Source of the DNA: an uncultured Lactobacillus sp.
GTDB taxonomy: Bacteria > Bacillota > Bacilli > Lactobacillales > Lactobacillaceae
Reading direction: 5' to 3'
Assembly: GCA_937916845.1 (NCBI GenBank)
Contig: CALFSK010000067.1
Span: forward strand, 124,001 to 188,000
Length of the DNA stretch: 64,000 nucleotides
Every line of letters starts with the position of its first letter. Position 1 is the stretch's first letter. This document shows positions 31,980 to 40,375 of this stretch, one piece after another. A model generated the notes under the pieces. The model worked only from the letters and a program-made list of their open reading frames with translations. It had not been told where the DNA came from and did no database searches. The position numbers and the translations under genes are program-made.

Positions 31980-32768
31980 ATGCGTCGGTATAAATTAACA
32001 ATCAAGGGTTCTGAATCTGAACTGAAATGGCTCAACCACTTGGCTAAAAAGGGGTGGCTCTTAAAAAGTGTTCGCGGCAACTGGTATCAATTTACCAAGA
32101 CGTCCAAAACGTACCGCCTGTTTAGTGAGTACGTCACGGATGACGTGGCCACTGATTTAAAGCAGCCACAAGGACCGTTTCAAGTGTTAACAACGGTTCA
32201 CTTAACGAATCCAGAGATTTGGGTCTGTTACTCGGGCACGACTGAACCGCAATTACAGGCGACCAGGGTCGATGCGGGTGATGCAGAATTACAATTGAAA
32301 ATTGCCTTAGCGATGCGAGGGCACCTGTTAAACAGGATGAACATTCTATTTGCAATCGGGTTGCTCCTCGTTATCGGGTTAATTTACTTCAACGTTTTCA
32401 CGGATGACGGTATGGAGTGGATTGTTTTCTTCTGGTTAGTGATTAGCTTTACACCGGCCTTTATGGCGGGGAAAGTACACCGGCAGTCCAACGCATTACG
32501 CGTACGCACCGGCGACTACAAAGGCGCTTGGCGGCCAACGCAGCACGTCTTTTTGAAGCATATGCCACATGATTTGGACTTAGATAAGGTCAAAGACATT
32601 GGTGAATGGACGTTGGTCGGCCATGATCAAAAGGGGACGTACTGGTATGACGTGCGGTCACTAGCCAGCTTAGCGGAAATTAAGCAAACGCTACAGTCAG
32701 TCGTTGGTGATAGCGTTGACGTATCGGTTATGAGCTACTTGGGTTTAGCACCAATCGGTTATATTTAA
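31980..32768 (+). CDS. DUF2812 membrane protein 1
   Basis: A 262-residue DUF2812 protein. The N-terminal half is cytosolic (RRYKLTIKGSESELKWLNHLAKKGWLLKS, the DUF2812 start), then come two membrane segments around residues 118-160 (LFAIGLLLVIGLIYF and IVFFWLVISFTPAFMAG) and a cytosolic C-terminal half. Such proteins accompany PadR regulators; their biochemical role is unknown. The ATG at 31980 has GAAGGGG upstream; the open frame begins 18 bases earlier at TTG. A paralogue follows after 21 bases. Confidence 0.88.
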   Translation: MRRYKLTIKGSESELKWLNHLAKKGWLLKSVRGNWYQFTKTSKTYRLFSEYVTDDVATDLKQPQGPFQVLTTVHLTNPEIWVCYSGTTEPQLQATRVDAGDAELQLKIALAMRGHLLNRMNILFAIGLLLVIGLIYFNVFTDDGMEWIVFFWLVISFTPAFMAGKVHRQSNALRVRTGDYKGAWRPTQHVFLKHMPHDLDLDKVKDIGEWTLVGHDQKGTYWYDVRSLASLAEIKQTLQSVVGDSVDVSVMSYLGLAPIGYI

Positions 32769-32789
32769 TCATTACGGGGAAGCGATTTT

Positions 32790-33602
32790 ATGTGGAAGCA
32801 TAGGTTTATGATCAAAGGGTCCAAGGAAGAGCTGGCGTGGCTGAATCGGGAAGCCAAACGTCATTACTTGTTAGTCGGTATTTGGAATAGCTGGTACCAC
32901 TTTAAGCGGGTCACAACGACCTACCAAATTTTTAGCGAGTACGTCTCGACGGATTTTGTGCCGGAGTTGGCAAAGGCGAATCAACAGTTCAAGGTGTTGG
33001 CAACTTATGAAGTTTCTAATCCACATATTCAAGTTGTCTACACGGGGACGGATCAAGCGGTCGCTACTAAGGTGTTACCGGGCGACCCCCAGATGCGGTT
33101 AAAAGTGGGCCTGCGGATGCGTGATCAGGCCATGAATACCGTTAACGTCGTTCTCTATTCGGCGGTGGCGTTCTTAGGGATTGTAATGTTCCTGATTTTA
33201 AATATCGACGATGCAAATCGGGGTGAAAACGCGATGACCATTTGGTTCTTTGCGGCGGTTATCATTGGGGTGGTCGTCTTTCGACTTTACCGGGCAGCTA
33301 AGCAACTTCAAGATCAGATTGTCATTTTAAGACGGGATACGGAAAACTATGACGGCGCGTGGATGCCGACGATGCACGTATTCATCGATCCGTTAACGAC
33401 GGATTTGGATACCGAAGCGTTAAAGAGTCTTGGTCGGTGGTCGTTAGTTAATCAGACGAGCAAAGGGGCTTACTGGTATGACTTGCAGACGTTGGCCAGT
33501 GCGTCAGATATTAAAGCGAGTTTAAAGCCGTATACCACACCAACGACCCACGTCAGTGTTGTCAGCTGGCTAGGATTGGCACCATTAGGGTGGTTTATGT
33601 AA
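32790..33602 (+). CDS. DUF2812 membrane protein 2
   Basis: A 270-residue paralogue of the preceding protein with the same layout: DUF2812 start WKHRFMIKGSKEELAWLNREAKRH, two membrane segments (VVLYSAVAFLGIVMFLIL and IWFFAAVIIGVVVF) and a C-terminal block ending SWLGLAPLGW, closely similar to SYLGLAPIGY of the neighbour. The pair looks like a tandem duplication that has diverged. GGGGAAG precedes the ATG. Last gene of the operon. Confidence 0.88.
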   Translation: MWKHRFMIKGSKEELAWLNREAKRHYLLVGIWNSWYHFKRVTTTYQIFSEYVSTDFVPELAKANQQFKVLATYEVSNPHIQVVYTGTDQAVATKVLPGDPQMRLKVGLRMRDQAMNTVNVVLYSAVAFLGIVMFLILNIDDANRGENAMTIWFFAAVIIGVVVFRLYRAAKQLQDQIVILRRDTENYDGAWMPTMHVFIDPLTTDLDTEALKSLGRWSLVNQTSKGAYWYDLQTLASASDIKASLKPYTTPTTHVSVVSWLGLAPLGWFM

Positions 33603-33604
33603 TC

Positions 33605-33644
33605 AAAAGTGAGACTAGGATAACGACCTGGTCTCACTTTTTTA
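33605..33644 (+). terminator. Terminator of the DUF2812 operon
   Basis: Stem AAAGTGAGACTAGG/CCTGGTCTCACTTT with a 7-base loop and T-run. Confidence 0.9.
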
Positions 33645-33894
33645 TACTTTTTCTTATAAATTAAATAATATCAAATGACAATAAATAAAATAAGTAGTAT
33701 TCTGAATTAGAAGACAAAGCCGGAATGTGTGGTATGTTTATTAAGTTATTTTTGATTATTAAAATGAAAATAAATTATACTATGAATATTTTTGTATTCA
33801 TCACATTATTTTCACAAAATCAGTTTACCTTATAGATATAAACATTCAGTCAAAGCTGGCTGAAGAGTCGTCAAAACTTAGCGAGGTGATTTTG
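33645..33894. other. AT-rich gene-free stretch
   Basis: About 250 bp, markedly AT-rich compared with its flanks, with runs such as TTATAAATTAAATAATA. I see no gene. It must carry the promoter of the AP2-type gene, and its composition suggests that this gene came in by transfer. Confidence 0.5.
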
Positions 33895-34386
33895 ATGCGA
33901 CTAAAAGATTTAACAGGAGAGACCTTTAGCCGTTTAACAGTGGTTGAACGTGCTGAAAGTGCGCCTAACGGTAATGCTCGGTGGTTGTGTCAATGTTCAT
34001 GCGGTCGGCAGGTCGTTGTTGACAGCTACCGGTTGCGAAAAGGAATCACAAAGAGTTGTGGCTGTTTACGTGCTGATGTGAGTCGGAAAAACATTTTTGA
34101 AAATCCTAAGACCCGTAAGAATATGGGCCGTAGTGATAATTTGCCCCTCTATCAAGGGACATCGGTTGACCGCTTGAAGCCTAACAGTCGGAACCGAAGC
34201 GGCGTCATTGGTGTATCGTTTGATCGGTGCTCACAAAAGTGGGTCGCACGGTTAATGTATCGCGGACGGTTAGTGTTGAATCAACAATTCGCTGATATGG
34301 ATGATGCTATTTTGGCACGTCGACAGGCCGAAAAACGCTATGTGATGCCTGTTTTGGCAGAATACGAAAAGAGCAGTGCAGAATAG
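33895..34386 (+). CDS. AP2-domain protein with zinc-ribbon-like N-terminus
   Basis: A 163-residue small DNA-binding protein. Residues 1-60 carry LTGETFSRLTVVERAES and WLCQCSCGRQVVV...SCGCL, a four- to five-Cys cluster seen in phage and HNH-associated proteins. The C-terminal 60 residues, from SGVIGVSFDRCSQKWVARLMYRGRL, match the AP2/ERF-like fold often attached to homing endonucleases. No HNH motif follows, so it is a DNA-binding part without the nuclease. The ATG at 33895 has GAGG 8 bases upstream. It stands alone after an AT-rich stretch; probable phage relic or regulator. Confidence 0.8.
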   Translation: MRLKDLTGETFSRLTVVERAESAPNGNARWLCQCSCGRQVVVDSYRLRKGITKSCGCLRADVSRKNIFENPKTRKNMGRSDNLPLYQGTSVDRLKPNSRNRSGVIGVSFDRCSQKWVARLMYRGRLVLNQQFADMDDAILARRQAEKRYVMPVLAEYEKSSAE

Positions 34387-34398
34387 TTTGGTACATAG

Positions 34399-34435
34399 AA
34401 GCTACCAGTTAAATTTTTTAACCGGTGGCTTTTTT
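34399..34435 (+). terminator. Terminator of AP2-type gene
   Basis: Stem AAGCTACCAGTTAAA/TTTAACCGGTGGCTT with T-run. Confidence 0.85.
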
Positions 34436-34443
34436 GCGTTGGA

Positions 34444-34457
34444 ATTTCCCGGGAAAT
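34444..34457. promoter_or_regulatory. Palindromic operator candidate, copy 2
   Basis: ATTTCCCGGGAAAT, identical to 19046-19059 and followed by similar bases (AATCTGCATTATTTT versus AACTGTAATTTTGTG). It ends 93 bases before the SDR start. Confidence 0.55.
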
Positions 34458-34550
34458 AATCTGCATTATTTTAATGAGCCGATAAAATTGAGTTGCCCGA
34501 AGGAATCACTTAGACTTAGCAGTAGTTAAAACGAACGGAGGACGTAACGG

Positions 34551-35345
34551 ATGGAAATGGGATTGGAACATAAGCGGGTTTTGGTGACTGGTTCGACTAA
34601 AGGAATTGGGCGCGCAATTGCGACCGCTTTTGCTAAAGAAGGCGCGGACGTCGTCATTAATGGTCGGCGGGCGGATACGGTCCAAGCAGTTGTGGATCAA
34701 TTAGCAACTGCGTATCCAGAAACGACACCAGTGGCAGCGCCATTTGATATTAGTGACGCCACGGAAGCTGAAAAGCTATTCAAGGTAGTGCCGACGGTCG
34801 ACGTTTTGGTCAACAATATGGGTATCTTTGCCCCGATGGCGTATGGTGACATTGATGACGCCACTTGGGACCGCTTCTTTAAGGTCAACGTGTTATCTGG
34901 CAACCGGTTAGCGAAGCATTATTTACCATCGATGCTCGCTAAGGACTTTGGGCGCATTATTTTTATTGCGAGTGAAGAGGCGGTCATGCCATCCGGTGAA
35001 ATGCCTCAGTATTCAATGACCAAGTCCATGAATTTATCACTGGCAAAAAGCTTGTCTAAGTTAACCGTGGGAACGCACGTGACCGTGAACACGGTCATGC
35101 CCGGCTCGACTTTGACGGAAGGCGTTCAGCATATGCTGGATGAGATGTACGCGGATTCTGATCTACCAAAGGATCAGTGGGAACATGACTTTATGGTTAA
35201 CCACCGGCCGTTGTCTCAGATTCAGCGGTTGATCCGTCCCGAAGAAATTGGTCGGTTAACGGTGTTCGTAGCCAGTCCGTTTGCTAGCAGCTTTTCCGGT
35301 GAAGCGTTGCGTGCTGACGGCGGATTGGTGCCAACTTTGTATTAA
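34551..35345 (+). CDS. Short-chain dehydrogenase/reductase
   Basis: A 264-residue NAD(P)-dependent oxidoreductase. The cofactor motif is TGSTKGIGRAIA (residues 14-25), with INGRR after the second strand suggesting NADP preference; VNNMG (structural NNAG variant) follows near residue 88. The catalytic Ser lies in FIASEEA and the Tyr-x3-Lys in QYSMTKS. The substrate is unknown; relatives are 3-oxoacyl-ACP- or sugar-type reductases. GGAGG is 9 bases before the ATG. Monocistronic between terminators. Confidence 0.92.
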   Translation: MEMGLEHKRVLVTGSTKGIGRAIATAFAKEGADVVINGRRADTVQAVVDQLATAYPETTPVAAPFDISDATEAEKLFKVVPTVDVLVNNMGIFAPMAYGDIDDATWDRFFKVNVLSGNRLAKHYLPSMLAKDFGRIIFIASEEAVMPSGEMPQYSMTKSMNLSLAKSLSKLTVGTHVTVNTVMPGSTLTEGVQHMLDEMYADSDLPKDQWEHDFMVNHRPLSQIQRLIRPEEIGRLTVFVASPFASSFSGEALRADGGLVPTLY

Positions 35346-35358
35346 AATAGTTAACGTT

Positions 35359-35390
35359 AAGCGTTTGGAAATTATCCAAACGCTTTTTTA
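35359..35390 (+). terminator. Terminator of SDR gene
   Basis: Stem AAGCGTTTGGA/TCCAAACGCTT with a 5-base loop and TTTTTT. Confidence 0.9.
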
Positions 35391-35450
35391 GTGCGTGAAA
35401 AGCCTTTGTATTGGGGAATCTGGCACGTTGATAAACAGAAGTTCAAAATA

Positions 35451-35494
35451 TTGACTGACCAGTCATTGACTTATGAGTCAATGACGATTATGAT
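35451..35494 (+). promoter_or_regulatory. Promoter and TetR-type operators of the ABC exporter operon
   Basis: TTGACT (35466-35471), 17 bp, TATGAT (35489-35494). The -35 is buried in a perfect inverted repeat GTCATTGACT-TATG-AGTCAATGAC (35462-35485), and a second palindrome TGACTG-AC-CAGTCA (35452-35465) abuts it. The natural ligand of these sites is the TetR protein encoded at the end of the same operon. Confidence 0.8.
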
Positions 35495-35548
35495 TGCTTT
35501 TGAATTTAGACGGACGGCTGATTGCCGCCGTGATGGGAGTGAAAACAT

Positions 35549-36469
35549 ATGACAAAACAAGCACCAGTACTAGAAGTGACCCATTTACAAAAACGCTTTG
35601 GTAAGTTTAACGCGTTGAAAGATATTGATTTTGCAATTTATCCCGGAGAAGTTTTTGGCTTTATTGGCCCCAACGGCGCCGGTAAATCGACAACGATTCG
35701 GATTTTATTAGGAATTTTACGGGCTAGCGGGGGTTCAGCGACCATCTTTGGTCAGGACGTCTGGCGTGACAGTGTCAAAATTCACCAACGCATTGCGTAC
35801 GTTCCCGGCGACGTTTATCTGTGGCCCAATTTGAGCGGGGGCGAAGTTATTGACCTCTTCTTAAAGCTGAACGGTGAAAAACACAGCGCCCATACTGACG
35901 AATTAATTAAAAAGTTCGCACTTGACCCGCGCAAAAAAGCGCGCACTTATTCAAAGGGTAACCGGCAAAAAGTTGCATTGATTGCGGCGTTTTCAACGGA
36001 TGCGGATTTCTATATTTTTGACGAACCAACCTCTGGACTTGATCCCTTGAACGAGCAGACGTTCCAAAATGAAGTTTTGAAGCTAAAACAACGGGGAAAG
36101 AGCGTGCTGTTATCGAGTCATATTCTTTCTGAAGTGGAAAAAATGTGTGATCGGATTGGCATTATTCGTGAAGGACAAGTCGTTGAGACGGGGACCTTGG
36201 CTGAGATGCGCCATTTGACGCGGACGACTGTCGACGTTCAAACGAAGCAGGTCTTAGATGGCATTGACCAATTAGCCGGTGTTCATGGTATGACAATCAA
36301 ATCAGGTCCTAACCACGTCAGTCTAGCAGTCGACGCTGATCAGCTCACGGCCGTGATGGCATTTCTAACAGCAAGAGAACTCATTAGCTTAACCACGACG
36401 CCCCCAACATTGGAAGACTTGTTCATGCGCTACTATGAGAAGAATGGGCAAACGCCGGATGGGAAGTGA
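35549..36469 (+). CDS. ABC transporter ATP-binding protein, exporter type
   Basis: A 306-residue ATPase. Walker A is GPNGAGKST (near residue 43), the signature is a variant YSKGNRQK in place of LSGGQ, and Walker B is FYIFDEPTSGLD, followed by the H-loop LLSSHILSEVE. The C-terminal 80 residues form the extra domain seen in drug-exporter ATPases. It probably energises the permease encoded next. GGGAGTG precedes the ATG. The stop overlaps or abuts the permease start. The promoter is under a TetR-type palindrome. Confidence 0.93.
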   Translation: MTKQAPVLEVTHLQKRFGKFNALKDIDFAIYPGEVFGFIGPNGAGKSTTIRILLGILRASGGSATIFGQDVWRDSVKIHQRIAYVPGDVYLWPNLSGGEVIDLFLKLNGEKHSAHTDELIKKFALDPRKKARTYSKGNRQKVALIAAFSTDADFYIFDEPTSGLDPLNEQTFQNEVLKLKQRGKSVLLSSHILSEVEKMCDRIGIIREGQVVETGTLAEMRHLTRTTVDVQTKQVLDGIDQLAGVHGMTIKSGPNHVSLAVDADQLTAVMAFLTARELISLTTTPPTLEDLFMRYYEKNGQTPDGK

Positions 36470-36474
36470 TGGTG

Positions 36475-38094
36475 ATGAATTTAACACAATTATTTCAGCG
36501 GACCGGTCTGCTAATTCGTTTTAACCTCAAACGCGACTGGGCCAAACTGGTTTTGTGGATCGTCATTTTGGCTGGCCTATTAACGGCAATTGCGGCTAAA
36601 TTTGATGGTATTTACAGTGATCAGACCGCCATTAATGAAATTATTAAGACGCTGAAAACGCCTGCCATGGTTTCACTCTTTGGGGCGTTTACGGCGCAAC
36701 ATCCGTACACGACGGCCAAGGTATTTGCGACTGAAATGGTCGTCTTTATGGCCCTGTTTATGGTTATCATGAATATTATGATTGGGGTCGCGACAACCCG
36801 TGGGGACGAAGATGACGGGTTACTAGAATTAATCCGTGCTCACGCGGTTGGCCGGGGTGCGCCACTTCTAGCTGGTGCGGTTGAATTGACCCTGCTTAAT
36901 GGGCTGGTCGGCTTACTCTTTGGTTTGGGGTTACAAGTCGCGGGGATGCCCGGTGCGGATACGACCGGTAACTGGTTAATTGGTTTTGCGTTAGCAGCGT
37001 TGGGTTGGGCATTCGGCATGCTGACCCTAGTTGTTGCGCAGTTGGCCAACAATGCGAGTGGCGCGACCATGCTGAGTTACGCTATTTTAGGTGTAATGTA
37101 CGTCGTTCGCATGAGTACCGATGTCAGTCATCCCAAACTGACGTGGTGGATTCCATTTGGCTGGATTGAAAAAATCAGTGCTTATCAAGCTAACCATTGG
37201 CTGCCAGTCATTGCGTACGTCCTATTTGGATTAGTTTGCCTAGGTTTGGCGCTAGGCTTAAGTCTTCAACGTGACCTCGGTGCGGGGCTCATTACCGTGC
37301 GTCAAGGACGGCAACGCGCAAGTCGCTGGCTTCGGGGGCCCGTCAGTCTATTATGGCGGCAATCACGGGGAATGATCATTGCCTGGATCATCGGAAACTT
37401 TGTCCTCGGAGTGGCCTATGGATCGGTCTTTAATACCATCGGTGACCTGGCTAAAAGTAACCCAATGATTAAACAATTGTTGGGAGCGACGGCCCTTGCA
37501 TCCGCGAACCGACTCATTGTGAAAAACTTTATTGCCATTTTGGCGGTTGTGATGGTCATCGTGGCGCTCATTGCCGCAGTTCAGCTCATGTTGAAGCTGG
37601 TCAGTGATGAAAATAAGGGCTACTTACATCAAATTTCGGCAACGGCAACCTCCCGTTGGCACGTCTGGGCGAGTTATACGGGCTGGGCCATGTTGACGGG
37701 TATCGTGGTTCTGTTTGCTGGTCTCGGTGGGATGTATCTGATGGGTGCCGCTGATATGAAGGACCCGATTAGCTGGTTGACTTACTGGCACGTCTTTTTG
37801 GCGTATGTCCCAGCAATGCTAGTGATGATAGCCTTTGCCAGTCTATTGACGGGATGGCTACCAAAATGGCGGTACTTAGCTTGGGCCTGGGTGGCCTACG
37901 CCTTTTTCTCCCTATACTTGGGCAACTTGATCGATTTGCCGAAGTGGGCGAAGCATTTGACCCCGTTAGGCTTTGTGAATAAAGTGCCGCTTAAAGCCGT
38001 GGTCTGGTCAACCAACTGGTGGTGCCTTGCGCTGACTGTGCTAATATTAGTTGTAGCAGCAATTGGCTACCGGCGACGCGATTTAGCCCAGTAG
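36475..38094 (+). CDS. ABC-2 type exporter permease (polyketide-exporter-like)
   Basis: A 539-residue membrane protein with about 12 hydrophobic segments in two similar halves of six, as in the large permeases annotated as polyketide antibiotic exporters. Loops carry conserved ATTRGDEDDGLLELIRAHAVGR (near residue 105) and DENKGYLHQISATATSRW (near residue 380), probably equivalent coupling loops of the two halves. The substrate is unknown, probably a drug or lipophilic compound. Start choice among GTG 36466, ATG 36469 and ATG 36475 is uncertain; 36475 fits GGGAAGTG best. Confidence 0.88.
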   Translation: MNLTQLFQRTGLLIRFNLKRDWAKLVLWIVILAGLLTAIAAKFDGIYSDQTAINEIIKTLKTPAMVSLFGAFTAQHPYTTAKVFATEMVVFMALFMVIMNIMIGVATTRGDEDDGLLELIRAHAVGRGAPLLAGAVELTLLNGLVGLLFGLGLQVAGMPGADTTGNWLIGFALAALGWAFGMLTLVVAQLANNASGATMLSYAILGVMYVVRMSTDVSHPKLTWWIPFGWIEKISAYQANHWLPVIAYVLFGLVCLGLALGLSLQRDLGAGLITVRQGRQRASRWLRGPVSLLWRQSRGMIIAWIIGNFVLGVAYGSVFNTIGDLAKSNPMIKQLLGATALASANRLIVKNFIAILAVVMVIVALIAAVQLMLKLVSDENKGYLHQISATATSRWHVWASYTGWAMLTGIVVLFAGLGGMYLMGAADMKDPISWLTYWHVFLAYVPAMLVMIAFASLLTGWLPKWRYLAWAWVAYAFFSLYLGNLIDLPKWAKHLTPLGFVNKVPLKAVVWSTNWWCLALTVLILVVAAIGYRRRDLAQ

Positions 38095-38110
38095 CGGAAG
38101 GGAGTCAGGG

Positions 38111-38758
38111 ATGACCAAACAAAAAACGTCTAAGGACCCCCAAAAAGAGGCCCGTATCATGCAGGCCGCATTACACACTTTTGCGGAATCCGGTTATCGG
38201 GATGCTAAAACGGATCTGATTGCGGAAAAAGCCCAAGTCTCAAAAGGGTTGATCTTCCACTATTACGGCAGTAAACAAGCGCTATACGTGCTCACCGTGC
38301 AGACCGCCACGCAGACGATTATGGATAATATTGATCCGCGGGCGTACGAAGCGCCCAGTGATTTAGTCGCCTTAATCGTGCGGGGGACTAAGTATAAGAG
38401 TGAATTCGGTCGCACCCACCCAGACGAGATGAGGTTATTAATTAACGCATACGGTGAGGTCGATCAATTACCAGCGAAGGTCCAGACGCAGATCAAGGAA
38501 TTATACACGCAAAGCATCACGGTGACTCGGCATCTGATTCAAGATGTTTTAACGCAGATGAAATTGCGTCCCGAATTGAATCAAGACGATGTCGTTGATT
38601 TAATCGTGGGCGTCTATAATCAGATTTTTGCAGAGTTTCAAGTCCACATGGCTAAGAATCATGACGTTAAGTCGATGGATGACGTGCAATGGATTGTTGA
38701 GCGGGCTAAAACCTACATGGGAATTTTAGAATACGGCTTTACTGAACCAAAACAGTAA
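38111..38758 (+). CDS. TetR-family regulator of the exporter operon
   Basis: A 215-residue repressor. The N-terminal helix-turn-helix reads IMQAALHTFAESGYRDAKTDLIAEKAQVSKGLIFHYYGSKQALY, with the typical TetR end FHYYGSK; the remainder is the ligand-binding helical domain. AAGGGAG lies 7 bases before the ATG and the gene follows the permease by 16 bases, so it is the third gene of the operon and probably autoregulates it through the palindromes at 35452-35485, with the exported drug or a related molecule as inducer. Confidence 0.92.
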   Translation: MTKQKTSKDPQKEARIMQAALHTFAESGYRDAKTDLIAEKAQVSKGLIFHYYGSKQALYVLTVQTATQTIMDNIDPRAYEAPSDLVALIVRGTKYKSEFGRTHPDEMRLLINAYGEVDQLPAKVQTQIKELYTQSITVTRHLIQDVLTQMKLRPELNQDDVVDLIVGVYNQIFAEFQVHMAKNHDVKSMDDVQWIVERAKTYMGILEYGFTEPKQ

Positions 38759-38779
38759 TTAATTTTAGAGGTTGAATAT

Positions 38780-38826
38780 AAAATGAACGGCTAACTGGCG
38801 ATGATCGTCGGGTAGCCGTTCATTTT
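38780..38826. terminator. Bidirectional terminator of exporter operon
   Basis: Stem AAAATGAACGGCTA/TAGCCGTTCATTTT with a 19-base loop containing a smaller hairpin. Confidence 0.8.
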
Positions 38827-38869
38827 GGATTTGGTGAATCTGTGACGTTTGATCTTAATTGGCCGTTTT

Positions 38870-39033
38870 GTCGGACATAACTGGGGTGCTATGGGGGACG
38901 GTCCCAGCCGAAGTGCGGTCTGGAACCTCAGTTCAAAGCCGATAACACCCACGTCTTTGAACCGCCCCGCAACATTCATCGGCAAAGAAACACCGACAAA
39001 TGTTGCCGACACAGCACACCAATTATGTCCGAC
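38870..39033 (-). repeat. Intergenic repeat family A, copy A1
   Basis: Closing stem GTCGGACATAA.../...TTATGTCCGAC merging into the conserved inner GGTGTGCTGTG/CATAGCACC part. Inside are three hairpins: GGTCCCAG/CTGGAACC (loop containing CCGAAGTGCGGT), GTTCAAAG/CTTTGAAC (loop CCGATAACACCCACGT) and GCAACATT/AATGTTGC. It is in the opposite orientation to copies A2 and A4. Confidence 0.85.
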
Positions 39034-39079
39034 GTCACTAAGTACAGTTTCAATTATCTAGATTTATTGAATGCTCTGA

Positions 39080-39250
39080 GGTTGTCACTGATAGCATCGG
39101 TCGTGATGGTGGCGTTTGGGCGACGCTTTTTGTCGGCCTTACACCACGGACGGTCCGGGATAATTGCGGGTTTTGCAATTGTTCCGGGCGAGGGTTAAGA
39201 CCGTTTCAGGCTTAACCCGGTCCCACGACCGCATGTTATCAGTGGCGACC
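39080..39250 (-). repeat. Intergenic repeat family B, copy B1
   Basis: Imperfect palindrome of 171 bp, GGTTGTCACTGATAGCATCGG at one end against the complement of ATGTTATCAGTGGCGACC at the other, with three inner hairpins including GGGTTAAG/CTTAACCC. Its reverse complement aligns over its whole length with copy B2 (43704-43873). Confidence 0.85.
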
Positions 39251-39306
39251 GGACTAGGTCATAAGTGATTAATGTAATAGTAATTGAAGCGTCAGTGTTG
39301 GATTAG

Positions 39307-40167
39307 CTATTCAACGGTGATGAGGACTTCTTCTGAAATCACTTGGTCAAAGTTAGGTTGAATAAAGAGAACAGTGACTTTGGCCTGACCACGTTGAAGG
39401 CCTTTGATAACACCCGCATGTGAGACGGACAAAATGGTGTCGTCTTCAGAAGTAAAGCTATAGTGGCCCCCACGAGTGTTGGCCGGGAGCGTCATCGCAG
39501 CGACCTGAACACTTTCGTTCACTTTAAGGTGTTGGTCAACTTTAATAATCAGTTGACGCGCTTTAAATTCGTCTTCCGGGATGTCCGAATTGACATCGTC
39601 AGTTGGTCGGATGACGCTGGCTGGATTCCCGCCAAGAATAACCGAACCGTCAACGTAAGAACGGGTGACGACCGCACCAGCACCAACGATAGTTTTGTTT
39701 CCCAGCGTGACGCCACCCATGATGGTTGCGCCAGCGCCAATCCAGCAATCAGCACCGATTTTAATGGGCTTGGTGAACATTTTACCTAGCTGGCGGCTAT
39801 CCGCGTGCAGGGGATGGTAGTCAGTAATCAGTTGGCAGCGGGGACCAATTAAGGTCCGGCTACCAATTTCAATTTTGGCATGGTCCATAAAATCACAATC
39901 GTAATTGACCATGGCGCCCTCACCGAGAAAAGTGTTGATTCCCGTACTCATCCGAATGGGGCCAAACACTAAGTTGGACTCATCGGCCTGACCGAATAAA
40001 CGTTGTTTAACCGTTTCCGGGTCCATTTCTTGGTCCCCGTAATTAAATTTAAATGTTAATTGACTAGCTTGTGTCATGACGCGGGCAATTTCTGGGTCTG
40101 CGACGTCGTACCACCCGCCGTTTTTCATTTTATTAAATTCTGTTGGATCTAATGTGTGCTCATCCAT
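39307..40167 (-). CDS. Maltose-O-acetyltransferase-like enzyme fused to Ig-like domain
   Basis: A 286-residue protein. Residues 1-60 are the Maa N-terminal region (FNKMKNGGWYDVADPEIARV), and residues 60-195 are a left-handed beta-helix of hexapeptide repeats with the acyl-CoA/His region ITDYHPLH and the end GGNPASVIRP, as in maltose/galactoside acetyltransferases that use acetyl-CoA. An extra C-terminal part (about 215-286: SFTSEDDTILSVSHAGVIKGL, RGQAKVTVLF) resembles a Big_2 bacterial Ig-like domain. This is unusual, since the enzyme has no signal peptide. GAGGGGGG precedes the ATG. Monocistronic. Confidence 0.85.
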   Translation of the reverse strand: MDEHTLDPTEFNKMKNGGWYDVADPEIARVMTQASQLTFKFNYGDQEMDPETVKQRLFGQADESNLVFGPIRMSTGINTFLGEGAMVNYDCDFMDHAKIEIGSRTLIGPRCQLITDYHPLHADSRQLGKMFTKPIKIGADCWIGAGATIMGGVTLGNKTIVGAGAVVTRSYVDGSVILGGNPASVIRPTDDVNSDIPEDEFKARQLIIKVDQHLKVNESVQVAAMTLPANTRGGHYSFTSEDDTILSVSHAGVIKGLQRGQAKVTVLFIQPNFDQVISEEVLITVE

Positions 40168-40375
40168 GAGCGTCCCCCCTCAAATTCTAAGGAATAAGTC
40201 CTTTGTAAAGTATAGCAGTGCGTGGGACCTATTTGGCTTGACTAAATAACCCGGTTATCTTTTTATAGTATGTCGTTATTTTTGATCAAGGTGATCAATG
40301 AACACTTTTTATCCCTTGAAGGAGTCCGAAATGTGGTAAGTTAGAGGTAATAAATTAACGAGGTGAAAAACCAGG

